From an uncultured Acetatifactor sp. (GTDB lineage: Bacteria; Bacillota; Clostridia; Lachnospirales; Lachnospiraceae), in contig CAJUFB010000004.1 of NCBI GenBank assembly GCA_910585805.1, positions 45,372 through 109,371 on the forward strand: 64,000 nucleotides of DNA. The letters are read 5' to 3'. The translations under genes were made by a program, and so were the position numbers. Positions 43,103-52,720 of the stretch are shown here, piece by piece (within the stretch, counting starts at the first letter, position 1; every line of letters begins with the position of its first letter). The notes beneath the pieces are model-generated. The model was given only the letters and a program-made list of their open reading frames with translations. It searched no databases and was not told the DNA's origin.

Positions 43103-46100
43103 TTACTTCTCCCTGATCAGCCCATGAAGCATCTGAAGGGAATGCACCTCCCCATTGCCTGCCTTCTGCACCTGGAGGATTCCTTCCACCGTAGCCCTTG
43201 CGGCGGCAATGGTGGTCATGTAGGGTATCTTTGCCTTGATGGCAGCTTTCCTCAGATAACTGTCATCATACTCACTGTCGTCTCCCACAGGCGAATTGAT
43301 GATCAGGTCCACCTGGCCGTTGGTGATCAGATCCAGCAGATTCGGCCTTCCCTCATAGAGTTTTTTCACCAGTCTGGCCTCAATGCCGGCTTCCTGCAGC
43401 AATGCGCAGGTACTGCTGGTGGCGAGGATCCGAAAACCGGCTTTCCGGAAGGCTTCCCCTACTTCCACAACCTCCGCTTTGTCCCTGCGGTTTACACTGA
43501 TCAGCACCGTACCGCTTAAGGGCAGCTTCGTCTGCGTCGCTTCCTGGGCCTTGAAGAATGCCTCCCCCACTGAAGCAGACAGGCCCAGCACCTCGCCGGT
43601 GGAGCGCATCTCCGGTCCCAGAACAGGGTCTACCTCCGGGAACATATTAAAGGGGAACACCGCCTCCTTCACTCCGTAATACGGAATCTCCTGTTCCTTC
43701 AGTCCGGGCACGGGAGAAGGCCTTCCCGTTATATCCGCAGTGATGATCTCCGTCGCCAGGGGCACCATGCGGATATTGCACACCTTGGATACCAGGGGGA
43801 CGGTGCGGGATGCCCTGGGATTGGCCTCCAGCACATACACTTTGCCGTTCTCAATGGCATACTGCATGTTCATCAGTCCGCGCACATGCATCTCCTCGGC
43901 AATCTTCCTGGTGTATTCCTTGATGGTGGCCACATTTTCCCCGGAGATATGCCTGGAAGGGATAATGCAGGCGGAATCACCGGAATGAATTCCCGCAAGC
44001 TCGATATGCTCCATAACGGCAGGAACAAAGGCATGGTTCCCGTCGCTGATGGCATCCGCCTCGCATTCGGTGGCATGGTTCAAAAAGCGGTCAATAAGGA
44101 TGGGGCGGTCCGGCGTCACTCCCACCGCCGCCTTCATATAATCGGTGAGGCTGGCATCCTGATACACCACTTCCATGCCCCGGCCGCCCAGTACATAGGA
44201 AGGACGCACCATCACCGGATAGCCTATTTTGTGCGCGATCTCCAGAGCCTCCTCCACAGTGGTTGCCATACCGGACTCCGGCATGGGGATCTTAAGCTTA
44301 TCCATCATGGCGCGGAACAGATCTCTGTCCTCTGCCAGATCGATCACGGAAGGCGCGGTGCCCAGAATGCGCACACCGTTTTTCTCCAGGTCTGCCGCCA
44401 GATTCAGAGGGGTCTGCCCGCCAAACTGAGCGATAATGCCCACAGGCTGCTCCTTTTTATAGATGCTCAGCACATCCTCCAGCGTCAGAGGCTCGAAATA
44501 AAGCTTGTCCGAAGTATCATAATCCGTGGACACCGTCTCGGGATTGCAGTTGACGATGATGGTCTCAAAGCCCAGCTTTTTCAGCGCCATGGAAGCGTGG
44601 ACACAGCAGTAATCAAATTCAATTCCCTGGCCGATACGGTTGGGACCGCCTCCCAGGATCATTACCTTGGGCTTATCGCTTCGGATGGGATTCCGATCCG
44701 GAGCATTGTATGTGGAATAGTAATAAGCGCTGTCCGGCGTACCGCTGACATGAACCCCTTCCCAGGCTTCCTCCACCCCCAGCCCAATGCGGTGTTCACG
44801 GATCTCCTGCTCGGGAATCTCCAGCAGCAGGCTCAGATACTTGTCCGAAAAACCGTCCTTTTTCGCCCGGATCAGCTTCTCGTCGGCGGGAAGCCTGCCC
44901 TTATCCTCCAAAAGCTCAAGTTCCTCCCAGGCCAGCTCTTTCATCTGTTCGATAAACCATTTTTTAACATGTGTGATTTCGTGAATCTCTTCCACGGAGG
45001 CGCCCTTTTTCAATGCCTCATACATGGCAAAATGCCGCTCGCTGGAAGGTGTGATCAGCATCCGTAAAAGCTGTTCTTTCGACTTCTCCTCCAGGACCGG
45101 GATCCGGCCCAGGCCATATCTCCCTGTCTCCAGGGAACGGACTGCCTTCTGGAATGCCTCCTTATAATTTTTTCCGATACTCATGACCTCGCCCACGGCG
45201 CGCATCTGGGTACCCAGCTTATCCTCCACTCCCTTGAACTTTTCAAATGCCCAGCGGGCAAATTTGATCACCACATAGTCTCCGTCCGGCACATATCGAT
45301 CCAGCGTACCGTATTTTCCGCATGGAATATCCTTCAATGTCAGCCCTGCGGCAAGCATGGCGCTGACCAGCGCGATCGGAAAGCCCGTGGCCTTGGATGC
45401 AAGCGCGGAGGAACGGGATGTCCTGGGATTGATCTCTATGACAATGATCCTGTCACTGACAGGGTCATGGGCAAACTGTACATTGGTACCGCCGATGACC
45501 TGCACGGATTCCACAATGCGGTAAGCCTGTTCCTGAAGGCGCTTCTGCAGTTCTTCGGAAATCGTCAGCATGGGCGCTGCGCAGAAGGAATCTCCTGTAT
45601 GCACCCCCAGGGGATCTATATTTTCAATAAAGCACACCGTGATCATATTGCCGTCCGCATCGCGCACCACTTCCAGTTCCAGTTCTTCCCATCCCAGAAT
45701 GGACTCCTCCACCAGGACCTGTCCGACCAGAGAAGCCTGCAGACCCCTGGTACAGACGGTGCGCAGCTCATCCCTGTTATACACCAGCCCGCCGCCGGCG
45801 CCGCCCATGGTATATGCGGGACGCAGCACTACCGGAAATCCCAGTTTGTCGGCAATCCGCAGGGCCTCCTCCACTGAGTATGCCACTTCGCTCCTGGCCA
45901 TCTCTATCCCCAGGGCGTTCATGGCCTTCTTAAATTCAATTCTGTCCTCTCCGCGCTCAATGGCATCCACCTGAACGCCGATGACCTTCACATTGTATTT
46001 CTCCAGAATCCCGGCATTGGCCAGCTCCGCGCATAGATTCAGCCCCGACTGCCCTCCCAGATTCGGCAGCAGAGCATCCGGGCGCTCTTTCGCAATGATC

Positions 46101-46327
46101 TGCTCCAGACGCTCCTGATTCAGTGGCTCTATATAGGTGACGTCCGCCATCTCCGGATCCGTCATGATAGTGGCCGGATTGGAATTCACCAATACGATCT
46201 CGTAGCCCAGCTTCTTCAGCGCCTTACAGGCCTGGGTGCCGGAATAATCAAATTCACAGGCCTGTCCTATGATGATGGGGCCGGAACCTATGATCAGTAC
46301 TTTTTTGATATCAGTTCTCTGTGGCAT
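43103..46327 (-). CDS. carB: carbamoyl-phosphate synthase, large subunit
   Basis: 1074 residues, full length. There are two homologous halves, each with an ATP-grasp domain: the first begins IKKVLIIGSGPIIIGQACEFDYSG and the second KVMILGGGPNRIGQGIEFDYCC. The C-terminal MGS-like allosteric domain starts near residue 940. It makes carbamoyl phosphate from ammonia delivered by CarA, bicarbonate and 2 ATP, for arginine and pyrimidines. The start is fixed by AGGAGGTTACTAC. CarA is not encoded next to it, which is less usual. It has its own promoter. Confidence 0.97.
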   Translation of the reverse strand: MPQRTDIKKVLIIGSGPIIIGQACEFDYSGTQACKALKKLGYEIVLVNSNPATIMTDPEMADVTYIEPLNQERLEQIIAKERPDALLPNLGGQSGLNLCAELANAGILEKYNVKVIGVQVDAIERGEDRIEFKKAMNALGIEMARSEVAYSVEEALRIADKLGFPVVLRPAYTMGGAGGGLVYNRDELRTVCTRGLQASLVGQVLVEESILGWEELELEVVRDADGNMITVCFIENIDPLGVHTGDSFCAAPMLTISEELQKRLQEQAYRIVESVQVIGGTNVQFAHDPVSDRIIVIEINPRTSRSSALASKATGFPIALVSAMLAAGLTLKDIPCGKYGTLDRYVPDGDYVVIKFARWAFEKFKGVEDKLGTQMRAVGEVMSIGKNYKEAFQKAVRSLETGRYGLGRIPVLEEKSKEQLLRMLITPSSERHFAMYEALKKGASVEEIHEITHVKKWFIEQMKELAWEELELLEDKGRLPADEKLIRAKKDGFSDKYLSLLLEIPEQEIREHRIGLGVEEAWEGVHVSGTPDSAYYYSTYNAPDRNPIRSDKPKVMILGGGPNRIGQGIEFDYCCVHASMALKKLGFETIIVNCNPETVSTDYDTSDKLYFEPLTLEDVLSIYKKEQPVGIIAQFGGQTPLNLAADLEKNGVRILGTAPSVIDLAEDRDLFRAMMDKLKIPMPESGMATTVEEALEIAHKIGYPVMVRPSYVLGGRGMEVVYQDASLTDYMKAAVGVTPDRPILIDRFLNHATECEADAISDGNHAFVPAVMEHIELAGIHSGDSACIIPSRHISGENVATIKEYTRKIAEEMHVRGLMNMQYAIENGKVYVLEANPRASRTVPLVSKVCNIRMVPLATEIITADITGRPSPVPGLKEQEIPYYGVKEAVFPFNMFPEVDPVLGPEMRSTGEVLGLSASVGEAFFKAQEATQTKLPLSGTVLISVNRRDKAEVVEVGEAFRKAGFRILATSSTCALLQEAGIEARLVKKLYEGRPNLLDLITNGQVDLIINSPVGDDSEYDDSYLRKAAIKAKIPYMTTIAAARATVEGILQVQKAGNGEVHSLQMLHGLIREK

Positions 46328-46390
46328 GTAGTAACCTCCTGGTTGTTATATATCGCCGCCCTGGGCTGGAGCCTTTGCAGACGTTAGTTT

Positions 46391-46419
46391 ATTTTACCAT
46401 AACATGGGGCGTTTTACAA
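46391..46419 (-). promoter_or_regulatory. carB promoter
   Basis: On the minus strand, TTGTAA, 17 bases, then TAAAAT, about 65 bases upstream of carB. Confidence 0.7.
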
Positions 46420-46433
46420 ATATTGATTGCAAA

Positions 46434-46462
46434 AACACACCGGGAATCTTCCCGATGTGTTT
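46434..46462 (-). terminator. terminator after VTT-domain gene
   Basis: On the minus strand, stem AACACATCGGGAA/TTCCCGGTGTGTT then TTT, just upstream of the carB promoter. It separates the two transcription units. Confidence 0.75.
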
Positions 46463-46625
46463 CCGTAAAATATATTCTTTTTTCCAACGTCGGACATGCT
46501 CGAGAGAACAGTCATCCGCCTCTTTCTGTTCTTCATTGCGGCAGCGCTCACCGGTTATACATTTCATCCGGCAAATGTCTTAGAACCTGAGCATAAATTC
46601 CCTCTCTGCAAAATGCAGTTCCCGC

Positions 46626-47234
46626 TCATCCCGCCGCCAGAGATGTCATAATGCAGTAAGCCAGGATACACCACGGCTTTCCCAGTATAATGATTGCCAC
46701 GAATTTACGTGTACTCATCTTTGTGACCCCGGTAAAATAGCAGAAATAATCATCCGGAAACAGCGGCAGCACCATCCCCAGAAACAACACTACGGTGTAA
46801 AACCTGCTCCTGGCTGCCCACTGGGCCCATTTATCATACTTCTCTCCCGGAAACATCCTGCTCACCAGCCCCTGCCCATATTTTCTTGCAAGCAGAAACG
46901 CAATGATGGAACCGGCGGAAATGCCGATATAATTGAACCAGAAACCTCCCACCCAGCCGAACATCAGCGTTCCCACCACACATCCCAATAGCCCGGGCAG
47001 TACCGGCAATATGACCTGCGCCGCCTGAAATGCCATCAGAAAAAGCGGCGCGATCAGGCCGAATCCGGCCACATATTTCTGAAATGTATCAACCGAATCA
47101 AAATTTCCGTCCAGCCAGGCCTTCAGCAGAACCGCCGCAAATGCCATAAATGCCGCTGCCAGCCCCACACTTGCCAGTTTTTTATATTTTTCCGGCTGTT
47201 TATCAATTGTCTGTTCTCTGCATGCTATTTCCAT
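46626..47234 (-). CDS. TVP38/TMEM64 (VTT-domain) membrane protein
   Basis: 202 residues from the ATG after GGAGGGAAAT. About five to six membrane helices. The VTT block is clear: PGLLGCVVGTLMFGWVGGFW followed by SIIAFLLARKYGQ and then FLGMVLPLFPDDYFCYFTG. DedA/VTT-family proteins are linked to lipid movement across the membrane. The gene is single; rnpB lies upstream on the same strand. Confidence 0.9.
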   Translation of the reverse strand: MEIACREQTIDKQPEKYKKLASVGLAAAFMAFAAVLLKAWLDGNFDSVDTFQKYVAGFGLIAPLFLMAFQAAQVILPVLPGLLGCVVGTLMFGWVGGFWFNYIGISAGSIIAFLLARKYGQGLVSRMFPGEKYDKWAQWAARSRFYTVVLFLGMVLPLFPDDYFCYFTGVTKMSTRKFVAIIILGKPWCILAYCIMTSLAAG

Positions 47235-47474
47235 ATTTCCCTCCATCATGTTCCGTATTCACTTTTTTGGTGCCGTCTCCGATAAAAGACGTGTTACCTG
47301 TCGTTGCTTTCTATAGTATAGCTGCCGTTTCTAAATAACATGTCTCTATAAATCTAAATATATTTTAAACAAATCCGAAAAAAAGCCTTTGCCTCCTGTT
47401 GCAGTTTGATTTTTGTCGCTAACGTGTTGCTAACGGTACCATTTTTACCCTGTTTTAAGCCCTCTGACGAAAAC

Positions 47475-47518
47475 TTTAAAATGCCGGAACCCCCGGTAAA
47501 TCCGGGCTGTTCCGGCAT
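47475..47518 (-). terminator. rnpB terminator
   Basis: On the minus strand, the stem ATGCCGGAAC/GTTCCGGCAT with additional inner pairing is followed by TTTTAAAGTTTT, directly after the rnpB 3' end. Confidence 0.8.
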
Positions 47519-47522
47519 ATAA

Positions 47523-47919
47523 GCGGCGAGCAGGACGATAAGCCGGGTTATGTCGTGAATAATCATCTATCTAGTACGGCTGTCGCCAGCCGCATCCAGC
47601 GACCTACCTGAAAGCAGGCCGGGCCAGCCTGTCGCCTTCGTTCTGGTCTTGCTTCGGATGGGGTTTACATGGCTCCGTCCGTTACCGGACGGACGGTAGT
47701 CTCTTACACTGCCTTTCCACCATTACATGGCACCGCCTCCGCCGCATTGCAGCCTGAAGCAGGTACCCTGCTGTATATTTCTGTTGCACTGGCCTTGGAG
47801 TCACCTCCACCGGACGTTATCCGGCATCCTGCCCTGTGAAGCCCGGACTTTCCTCACCCGCATTCCCTCCGGGCGCCCCGGATCACAAAATGCGGCCGCG
47901 ATTATTTATCCTACTCGCC
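47523..47919 (-). ncRNA. rnpB: RNase P RNA, bacterial type A
   Basis: The hallmark GAGGAAAGTCCGGGC of helix P4 is at 47841-47855 (minus strand). The matching 3' P4 part, CACGACATAACCCGGCTTA, lies near 47529-47560. The ends pair as helix P1: GGCGAGTAGGA at the 5' end with TCCTGCTCGCC at the 3' end. RNase P RNA removes the 5' leader of tRNA precursors. Length is about 397 bases. Confidence 0.95.
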
Positions 47920-47925
47920 TTTTTC

Positions 47926-47954
47926 ATTATAAGTGCAATCTATCCAAAATTCAA
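47926..47954 (-). promoter_or_regulatory. rnpB promoter
   Basis: On the minus strand, TTGAAT, 17 bases, then a perfect TATAAT, placed seven bases before the 5' end of the RNA. Confidence 0.85.
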
Positions 47955-48065
47955 GCAAATTGTAGGCGAAACCGATAAAAACCCATAAAAGATATTATCG
48001 TTCACGGCAGAACCATGAACAGTAACAAATCGCACATGTAAAGTCTCCGATTTCCATGTAACCGC

Positions 48066-48094
48066 TTGCAATTTACCCCAATATAAGCTATAGT
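48066..48094 (+). promoter_or_regulatory. sdaAB promoter
   Basis: TTGCAA, 17 bases, then TATAGT on the plus strand, about 68 bases upstream of sdaAB. Confidence 0.7.
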
Positions 48095-48161
48095 AGAATC
48101 ATACAAAGTATTTTTTGTCGTAACTTTCCACAAAACCACCTGCAAAAAGGAACCAGAAACT

Positions 48162-48830
48162 ATGAATTCATTCGACATCATCGGCCCCGTCATGGTAGGC
48201 CCCTCCAGCTCCCACACCGCGGGAGCAGCAAAAATCGGTAACATTGCAAGGAAACTGTTAGGCACTCCGGTACAGGACGCGGATATCTATTTCCACGGTT
48301 CTTTTCTCGCCACCGGCAAAGGACACGGTACGGACAAGGCATTGATTGCCGGACTCCTGGGCTTTCCGGTGGACGATCCCAGGATTGCGGACAGCTTCCG
48401 CTACGCTGAAGAAAACGGCATGCAGTACCGCATGTCCGGCATCGATTTGGGTGAGACGCACCCCAATTCGGTAAAACTGCTCCTGACCGGCACAGACGGA
48501 AGGAAAATGGAGATTGTGGCGGCCTCCGTAGGCGGCGGCGCCATCCGGGTCACGGAGATCGACGGGCTGACTGCTAATTTCTCCGGCGATTACCCGACTC
48601 TGGTAGTCAGCAACCTGGATCAGCCCGGGCATATAACCGAAATTACGTCTATGCTAAGCCACAAATCCATTAACATTGCCACCATGCAGGTATACCGCTC
48701 CTCCAAGGGCGGACATGCAGTGATCGTGTTGGAATGCGACCAGGAGGTTCCTGAAACCGCCATCCGCTGGCTGGCGCATCTGGAAGGAATTCTGAAAGTA
48801 ACGTATCTCGGACTCAAAGACGGCGCATAA
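48162..48830 (+). CDS. sdaAB: L-serine dehydratase, beta subunit
   Basis: 222 residues. The N-terminal block FDIIGPVMVGPSSSHTAGAA is diagnostic of the serine dehydratase beta chain. A C-terminal ACT domain (about 147-218: LVVSNLDQPGHITEITSMLS) probably senses serine. With the alpha chain it deaminates serine to pyruvate and ammonia using an oxygen-sensitive iron-sulfur cluster. The alpha gene follows 158 bases downstream. It has its own promoter and an AAAAGGA ribosome-binding site. Confidence 0.97.
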   Translation: MNSFDIIGPVMVGPSSSHTAGAAKIGNIARKLLGTPVQDADIYFHGSFLATGKGHGTDKALIAGLLGFPVDDPRIADSFRYAEENGMQYRMSGIDLGETHPNSVKLLLTGTDGRKMEIVAASVGGGAIRVTEIDGLTANFSGDYPTLVVSNLDQPGHITEITSMLSHKSINIATMQVYRSSKGGHAVIVLECDQEVPETAIRWLAHLEGILKVTYLGLKDGA

Positions 48831-48988
48831 TACTATGGAAAGTAAAGACAGCAGGGCGGAGCCGCCCGACGGATAGGGATTTATCGTAGCATTCCTGTCG
48901 AAAAGCCAAACACACATATCCGCAGCCACCCATCTGCCGACAAATTCGGGAATTCGCTGGCTGCGGAAAATAACATGGAGGAATCCGT

Positions 48989-49858
48989 ATGTACCAATCA
49001 TTTCAGGAAATCATGGAAATAGAAAAAAATACCGGAAAAAGCTTCTGGGAAATTGTCAGGGACGATGACTGCAGGGAAATGGAGATCACCCCGGAAGCCG
49101 CTTTCCAAAAAATGACAGAAATGTATGAAGCAATGAAGAGCGCGGACGCATCCTATGACCCCACCCTTTCTTCCGCCAGCGGCCTGGTTGGTAAGGACGG
49201 TGAAAAGGTAGCCGCCTCCCGCCGGAACGGAACGCTCCTCTGCGGCTCCTTCCTGGGCCTTGTCATGGAAAAAGCCATCAAGATGGGAGAATCCAACGCC
49301 TGCATGAAGCGCATCGTGGCAGCTCCCACAGCCGGTTCCTGCGGCGTGCTTCCCGCTGTTTTCCTCTCCCTGGAGGAAGAAAAAAAATACCCCGTAAAAG
49401 AAATGGTAAAGGCGCTCTACGTCAGCGCCGGCATCGGCGGCATTATCGCCCAGCGAGCTTCCGTATCCGGCGCTGCCGGAGGCTGTCAGGCGGAAATCGG
49501 AGCCGCCTCCGCCATGGCTGCGGGCGGAGTGGCATTCCTTCTGGGCGGCGACGCGGAAGCCATCTCCCATGCAGCAGCCATGGCCATGAAAAATCTGCTG
49601 GGTCTCGCCTGCGACCCGGTTGCCGGCCTGGTGGAAGTCCCCTGTGTCAAGCGCAATGTCATCGGCGCGGTCAACGCCCTGACTTCCGCTGACCTGGCAG
49701 GCGCCGGCATCCGCAGCAGGATCCCCCCCGACGAAGTGTTCGATGCCATGCGCAGCGTAGGCCGGATGCTTCCGGAAGATCTAAAGGAAACCGGCAAGGG
49801 TGGCCTGGCCGCAACCCCCACCGGCATGGCTTTCCGGGATAACCTGAAAACATTCTGA
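48989..49858 (+). CDS. sdaAA: L-serine dehydratase, alpha subunit
   Basis: 289 residues, full length. The catalytic blocks are RIVAAPTAGSCGVLPAVFLS and the cluster-binding cysteines in GAAGGCQAEIGAASAM, GLACDPVAG and VEVPCVKRN. It carries the [4Fe-4S] cluster that binds the serine hydroxyl. The 158-base spacer from sdaAB contains a stem CCGCAGCCA/TGGCTGCGG at about 48920-48967, immediately upstream of the ribosome-binding site, which might tune the ratio of the subunits. Confidence 0.97.
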   Translation: MYQSFQEIMEIEKNTGKSFWEIVRDDDCREMEITPEAAFQKMTEMYEAMKSADASYDPTLSSASGLVGKDGEKVAASRRNGTLLCGSFLGLVMEKAIKMGESNACMKRIVAAPTAGSCGVLPAVFLSLEEEKKYPVKEMVKALYVSAGIGGIIAQRASVSGAAGGCQAEIGAASAMAAGGVAFLLGGDAEAISHAAAMAMKNLLGLACDPVAGLVEVPCVKRNVIGAVNALTSADLAGAGIRSRIPPDEVFDAMRSVGRMLPEDLKETGKGGLAATPTGMAFRDNLKTF

Positions 49859-49878
49859 TACCGGATAACTGACATGAA

Positions 49879-49929
49879 CCGCTCGGAACTCATCCTCACT
49901 TCTGCCAGTTCTGAGCGGATATGCTTTTT
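49879..49929 (+). terminator. sda terminator
   Basis: A 12-bp stem CCGCTCGGAACT/AGTTCTGAGCGG (one G-U pair) is followed by a T-rich stretch, shortly after the sdaAA stop. Confidence 0.8.
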
Positions 49930-50053
49930 CCCGCCCCGGATTCGGATATCGCCGGATCTCATCTCACTGATCATCACTGCTGTTCAGCCATGCCAAAAGC
50001 CATCTCTGTCCCTGTATCCATGCTTCTTTCCCCGCAATGTGCTTCGAAATGAT

Positions 50054-51334
50054 TTATTCCGGGATAAAATTCTGATACAGCGCAACCTGGTCCGCAATGC
50101 ACTTCCAGCTGCTGGTGGAATTCCCTGTCACACAGAGATATTCTTTTCCGTCATTTCCCACCGCCAGGCTGGCAGCACAGCTTCCGGACTGATCCACAAA
50201 GCCTGTCTTGCCGCACAGTATCTCACCGTGTGTATCCCTATCCTCTATTCTGCGCAGGAACCAGTTGGAGATCACCAGTCCTTCCGGGTGCTGCTTCGTA
50301 ACCGAGGTGATGTATGTGCGGGCCGACAATATTTCCCTGCAAAACGCATCGTCGGCTGCCGCTTTCATAATCACAGCCATGTCATACGCCGTCGTATAGT
50401 GCGCCTCATCATACAAACCTACACAATTGGTAAAATGGGTGGTCTCTGCCAGTCCCAGTTCGTCCACCTTCTCATTCATCAGTTCCACAAAAGCCTCATG
50501 GGAACCGGACACATACTTTGCCAGTGCCAGGGAGGAATCGGCACCGGAAGGCAAAATCGTCCCGTACAGCAGATCCAGAACCGGTACTTCCTCATCCAGC
50601 GCATATCCCGTAACACTGCATCCATTGACATAACAGTAATCCGTTATATCTATGGTAATGGGCACCTTTACCTCCAGATCGGCCTCCGTAAGGTGCTCCG
50701 CCGCCACCAGCAAAGTCAGGATCTTAGTCATGGAAGCAGGATTCATCCTTTCATATGCTTCCTTCTGAGCCAATACAGTGCCGTCCTCCGCATCGATCAG
50801 GATACCGAACTGACTGATGATCGTCTCGTCAAACTCAGCGGTATCCTCACTGTCATGCGCCTCGAAAAAAGGGGTTTTTCCCGCCAGCATACCCTCAGGC
50901 CCTTCCGCTTCTGCGGGCATTTCCTCTCCCGGCCCGCTCACAGGCATCATCTCTGTATCCTCCGGAAGATTCACAGGCATATTCGCCATCCGGTTTCCTT
51001 TTCTACGCACTGCTGTCTCCGGATTCCCTCTTTCCCCTCCGGCCGGAATATCGTCACTTCCGTATCCCGCTGTACTTCCGCCGCTGTTCATGGCTTCGAT
51101 GCTTTCATCTGCCTCCACATCCCGAACCGCCACTGTATCGCCGCCCTGGTTTGCTTCCCTGCTGCCATCCCTGTCCGAAAGCAGCGCGACACCGATCCTG
51201 ATCCCTGCTGCAGCCAGTACTGCCGCGGAGACGACAATCCCCCACCTGCGCATAAACTCAACCTGACGCTTCTTCCGTTTCATCTCCTCTATCCGCTTCC
51301 TCCGGCGGATCCGACGCTCTTCTTCCGTCTCCAT
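50054..51334 (-). CDS. D-alanyl-D-alanine carboxypeptidase (serine hydrolase)
   Basis: 426 residues. A short basic cytoplasmic start, then one membrane anchor at about 30-50 and a low-complexity Gly/Pro/Glu linker to about 145. The penicillin-binding-like domain follows with SxxK in MNPASMTKIL and KTG in CGKTGFVDQSG. The SxN motif is present as PSGADSS, with Ala instead of the usual Asn in SGN. It should trim the terminal D-Ala of peptidoglycan stem peptides outside the membrane. It is a single gene, 42 bases upstream of the YkgJ gene's 3' end on the same strand. Confidence 0.9.
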   Translation of the reverse strand: METEEERRIRRRKRIEEMKRKKRQVEFMRRWGIVVSAAVLAAAGIRIGVALLSDRDGSREANQGGDTVAVRDVEADESIEAMNSGGSTAGYGSDDIPAGGERGNPETAVRRKGNRMANMPVNLPEDTEMMPVSGPGEEMPAEAEGPEGMLAGKTPFFEAHDSEDTAEFDETIISQFGILIDAEDGTVLAQKEAYERMNPASMTKILTLLVAAEHLTEADLEVKVPITIDITDYCYVNGCSVTGYALDEEVPVLDLLYGTILPSGADSSLALAKYVSGSHEAFVELMNEKVDELGLAETTHFTNCVGLYDEAHYTTAYDMAVIMKAAADDAFCREILSARTYITSVTKQHPEGLVISNWFLRRIEDRDTHGEILCGKTGFVDQSGSCAASLAVGNDGKEYLCVTGNSTSSWKCIADQVALYQNFIPE

Positions 51335-51376
51335 CTATGTTTCGTTTCCCTTCTTTTTCAGTTTTGTCTTCCAACC

Positions 51377-52060
51377 TTATAGTATACCGGTATTCATGAT
51401 ATTTATACTTTGAAATCCGGACAGTCTGGCCTCAAACTGTCCGTAAAAGTCCTTCTCAATCTCGTAAGGCTGCATGTAAAACGTCCGCAGCATCAGCAGA
51501 TTGAGCTGCTTCGACCTGTCACCGGCCTCTTCCCCCGCCACTGTCTCTTCCAGATGATTCAGCAGCGCGTGCCATGTACACAGAAAATCATGATTCTTTT
51601 TCTGCTCCGGGGTGTCGATCCATTTGCTCACCTTTACCTTGGACCTGTTAGAAACTGCGCATTCATTGACCTGGAGAAAATACCGAAAATCACCGTTCTC
51701 ATAAAAACGCCCAAGTGGAAACAGCCTGCAGATCCCCGGTCTGACGCCGTGTATGCTGCACCGTCCGCTTTCATTCAGGAAAACGCACTTTTCCTCCCTG
51801 CCCCGCATGACCACATTGGGCAGGATAACGCCGTCCACCACATTCAGTTCCGCCATGCCCTCCGCCAACAGTTCCGAAAGGCCCTTTCCCAGCCCCTGCT
51901 GCAGCCGATATACATCGCAGGGATCCAGTATAACGGAACTCCCCATGCCCGTGCAGCACTTGTGGCAGTCCTTACATCCATGACAGTCTGCTTTTACCAT
52001 ATCATTGCTGTTATATAAACGTCCGTCGGAAATCTCCGAAAGGCTGACATTACGCTTCAT
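51377..52060 (-). CDS. YkgJ-family cysteine cluster protein
   Basis: 227 residues. The N-terminal cluster CHGCKDCHKCCTG and the later CVFLNESGRCSIHGVRPGICRLFP give the eight-cysteine pattern of the CxxCxxCC family thought to bind a zinc or iron-sulfur centre. Function unknown. A family 2 repeat lies directly upstream of its ribosome-binding site. The carboxypeptidase gene follows downstream. Confidence 0.85.
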   Translation of the reverse strand: MKRNVSLSEISDGRLYNSNDMVKADCHGCKDCHKCCTGMGSSVILDPCDVYRLQQGLGKGLSELLAEGMAELNVVDGVILPNVVMRGREEKCVFLNESGRCSIHGVRPGICRLFPLGRFYENGDFRYFLQVNECAVSNRSKVKVSKWIDTPEQKKNHDFLCTWHALLNHLEETVAGEEAGDRSKQLNLLMLRTFYMQPYEIEKDFYGQFEARLSGFQSINIMNTGIL

Positions 52061-52080
52061 GATCTTACCACCAAATCTTC

Positions 52081-52187
52081 AGGAACTGTCAGAAAACAAC
52101 TGATACAATCTGTTTCGGAAAAAGCCGGAAATTACCATGAAAACGGCTATAGACTCGCAGCAGTTATTTGGAGACATTTCCTTATTA
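52081..52187. repeat. repeat family 2, copy D
   Basis: Starts AGGAACTGTCAGAAAACAACTG and ends GCAGTTATTTGGAGACATTTCCTTAT. Same layout as copies B and C. Confidence 0.75.
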
Positions 52188-52324
52188 TACAGACCGGACT
52201 GTGCAGTCACTCATGCCCATGCAAACATCCAGATATTCGCCCGGCCTGCCACTCTGACGCCCCTCTGTCTCGTATTCTCCGTCCCGGGGCATCCAGCTTT
52301 GGGGCGGACTTTCATCTCAGACAT

Positions 52325-52497
52325 CCGCCTCAGGTTTCTGCTCAGATTTCCGGCTCAGGCTTCCGCTCAGATTTCCGGCTCAGGTTTCTGCCCAGTTCTC
52401 CGGCTCAGGCTTCCGCCAGTTCTCCGGCTCAGGCTTCCGCCCAGTTCTCCGGCTCAGGCTTCCGCCAGTTCTCCGGCTCAGGCTTCTGCTCAGATTT
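52325..52497. repeat. minisatellite, seven 24/25-bp units
   Basis: Seven tandem copies of CCGGCTCAGG[C/T]TTC[C/T]G[C/T]CCAG[T/A]T[C/T]T-type units of 25 or 24 bases. The mixed unit length and stops mean that it is not coding. Copy number is likely to vary between strains. Confidence 0.85.
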
Positions 52498-52614
52498 CCG
52501 CTCTGCTATCAAAATTATATCAGTTCATTTTCCGATAAGCAAGCTTTCCGGCGCACGAATTTACGGTTTTTATGTGACAGTATAACGGCTCGGATGAATG
52601 TTCCCACAAGATAA

Positions 52615-52720
52615 TAAGGAAGTGTCTACAAATAACTGCTGCAAGTTTATGGCAATTTTTATGGTATTTTCGGGCTTTTGCCGGAAGCAATTGCAGCAGT
52701 TATTTTCCGGCAATTCCTAA
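52615..52720. repeat. repeat family 2, copy E
   Basis: Reverse orientation: begins TAAGGAAGTGTCTACAAATA and ends GCAGCAGTTATTTTCCGGCA. The palindromic arms are TAACTGCTGCAA and TTGCAGCAGTTA. Confidence 0.75.

Noticed and set aside
46328..46625. carA next to carB
   Set aside because: The region holds only the promoter and a terminator; carA must lie elsewhere.
52325..52497. Tandem units considered as a CRISPR array
   Set aside because: Units follow each other without unique spacers and there are no cas genes; it is a minisatellite.
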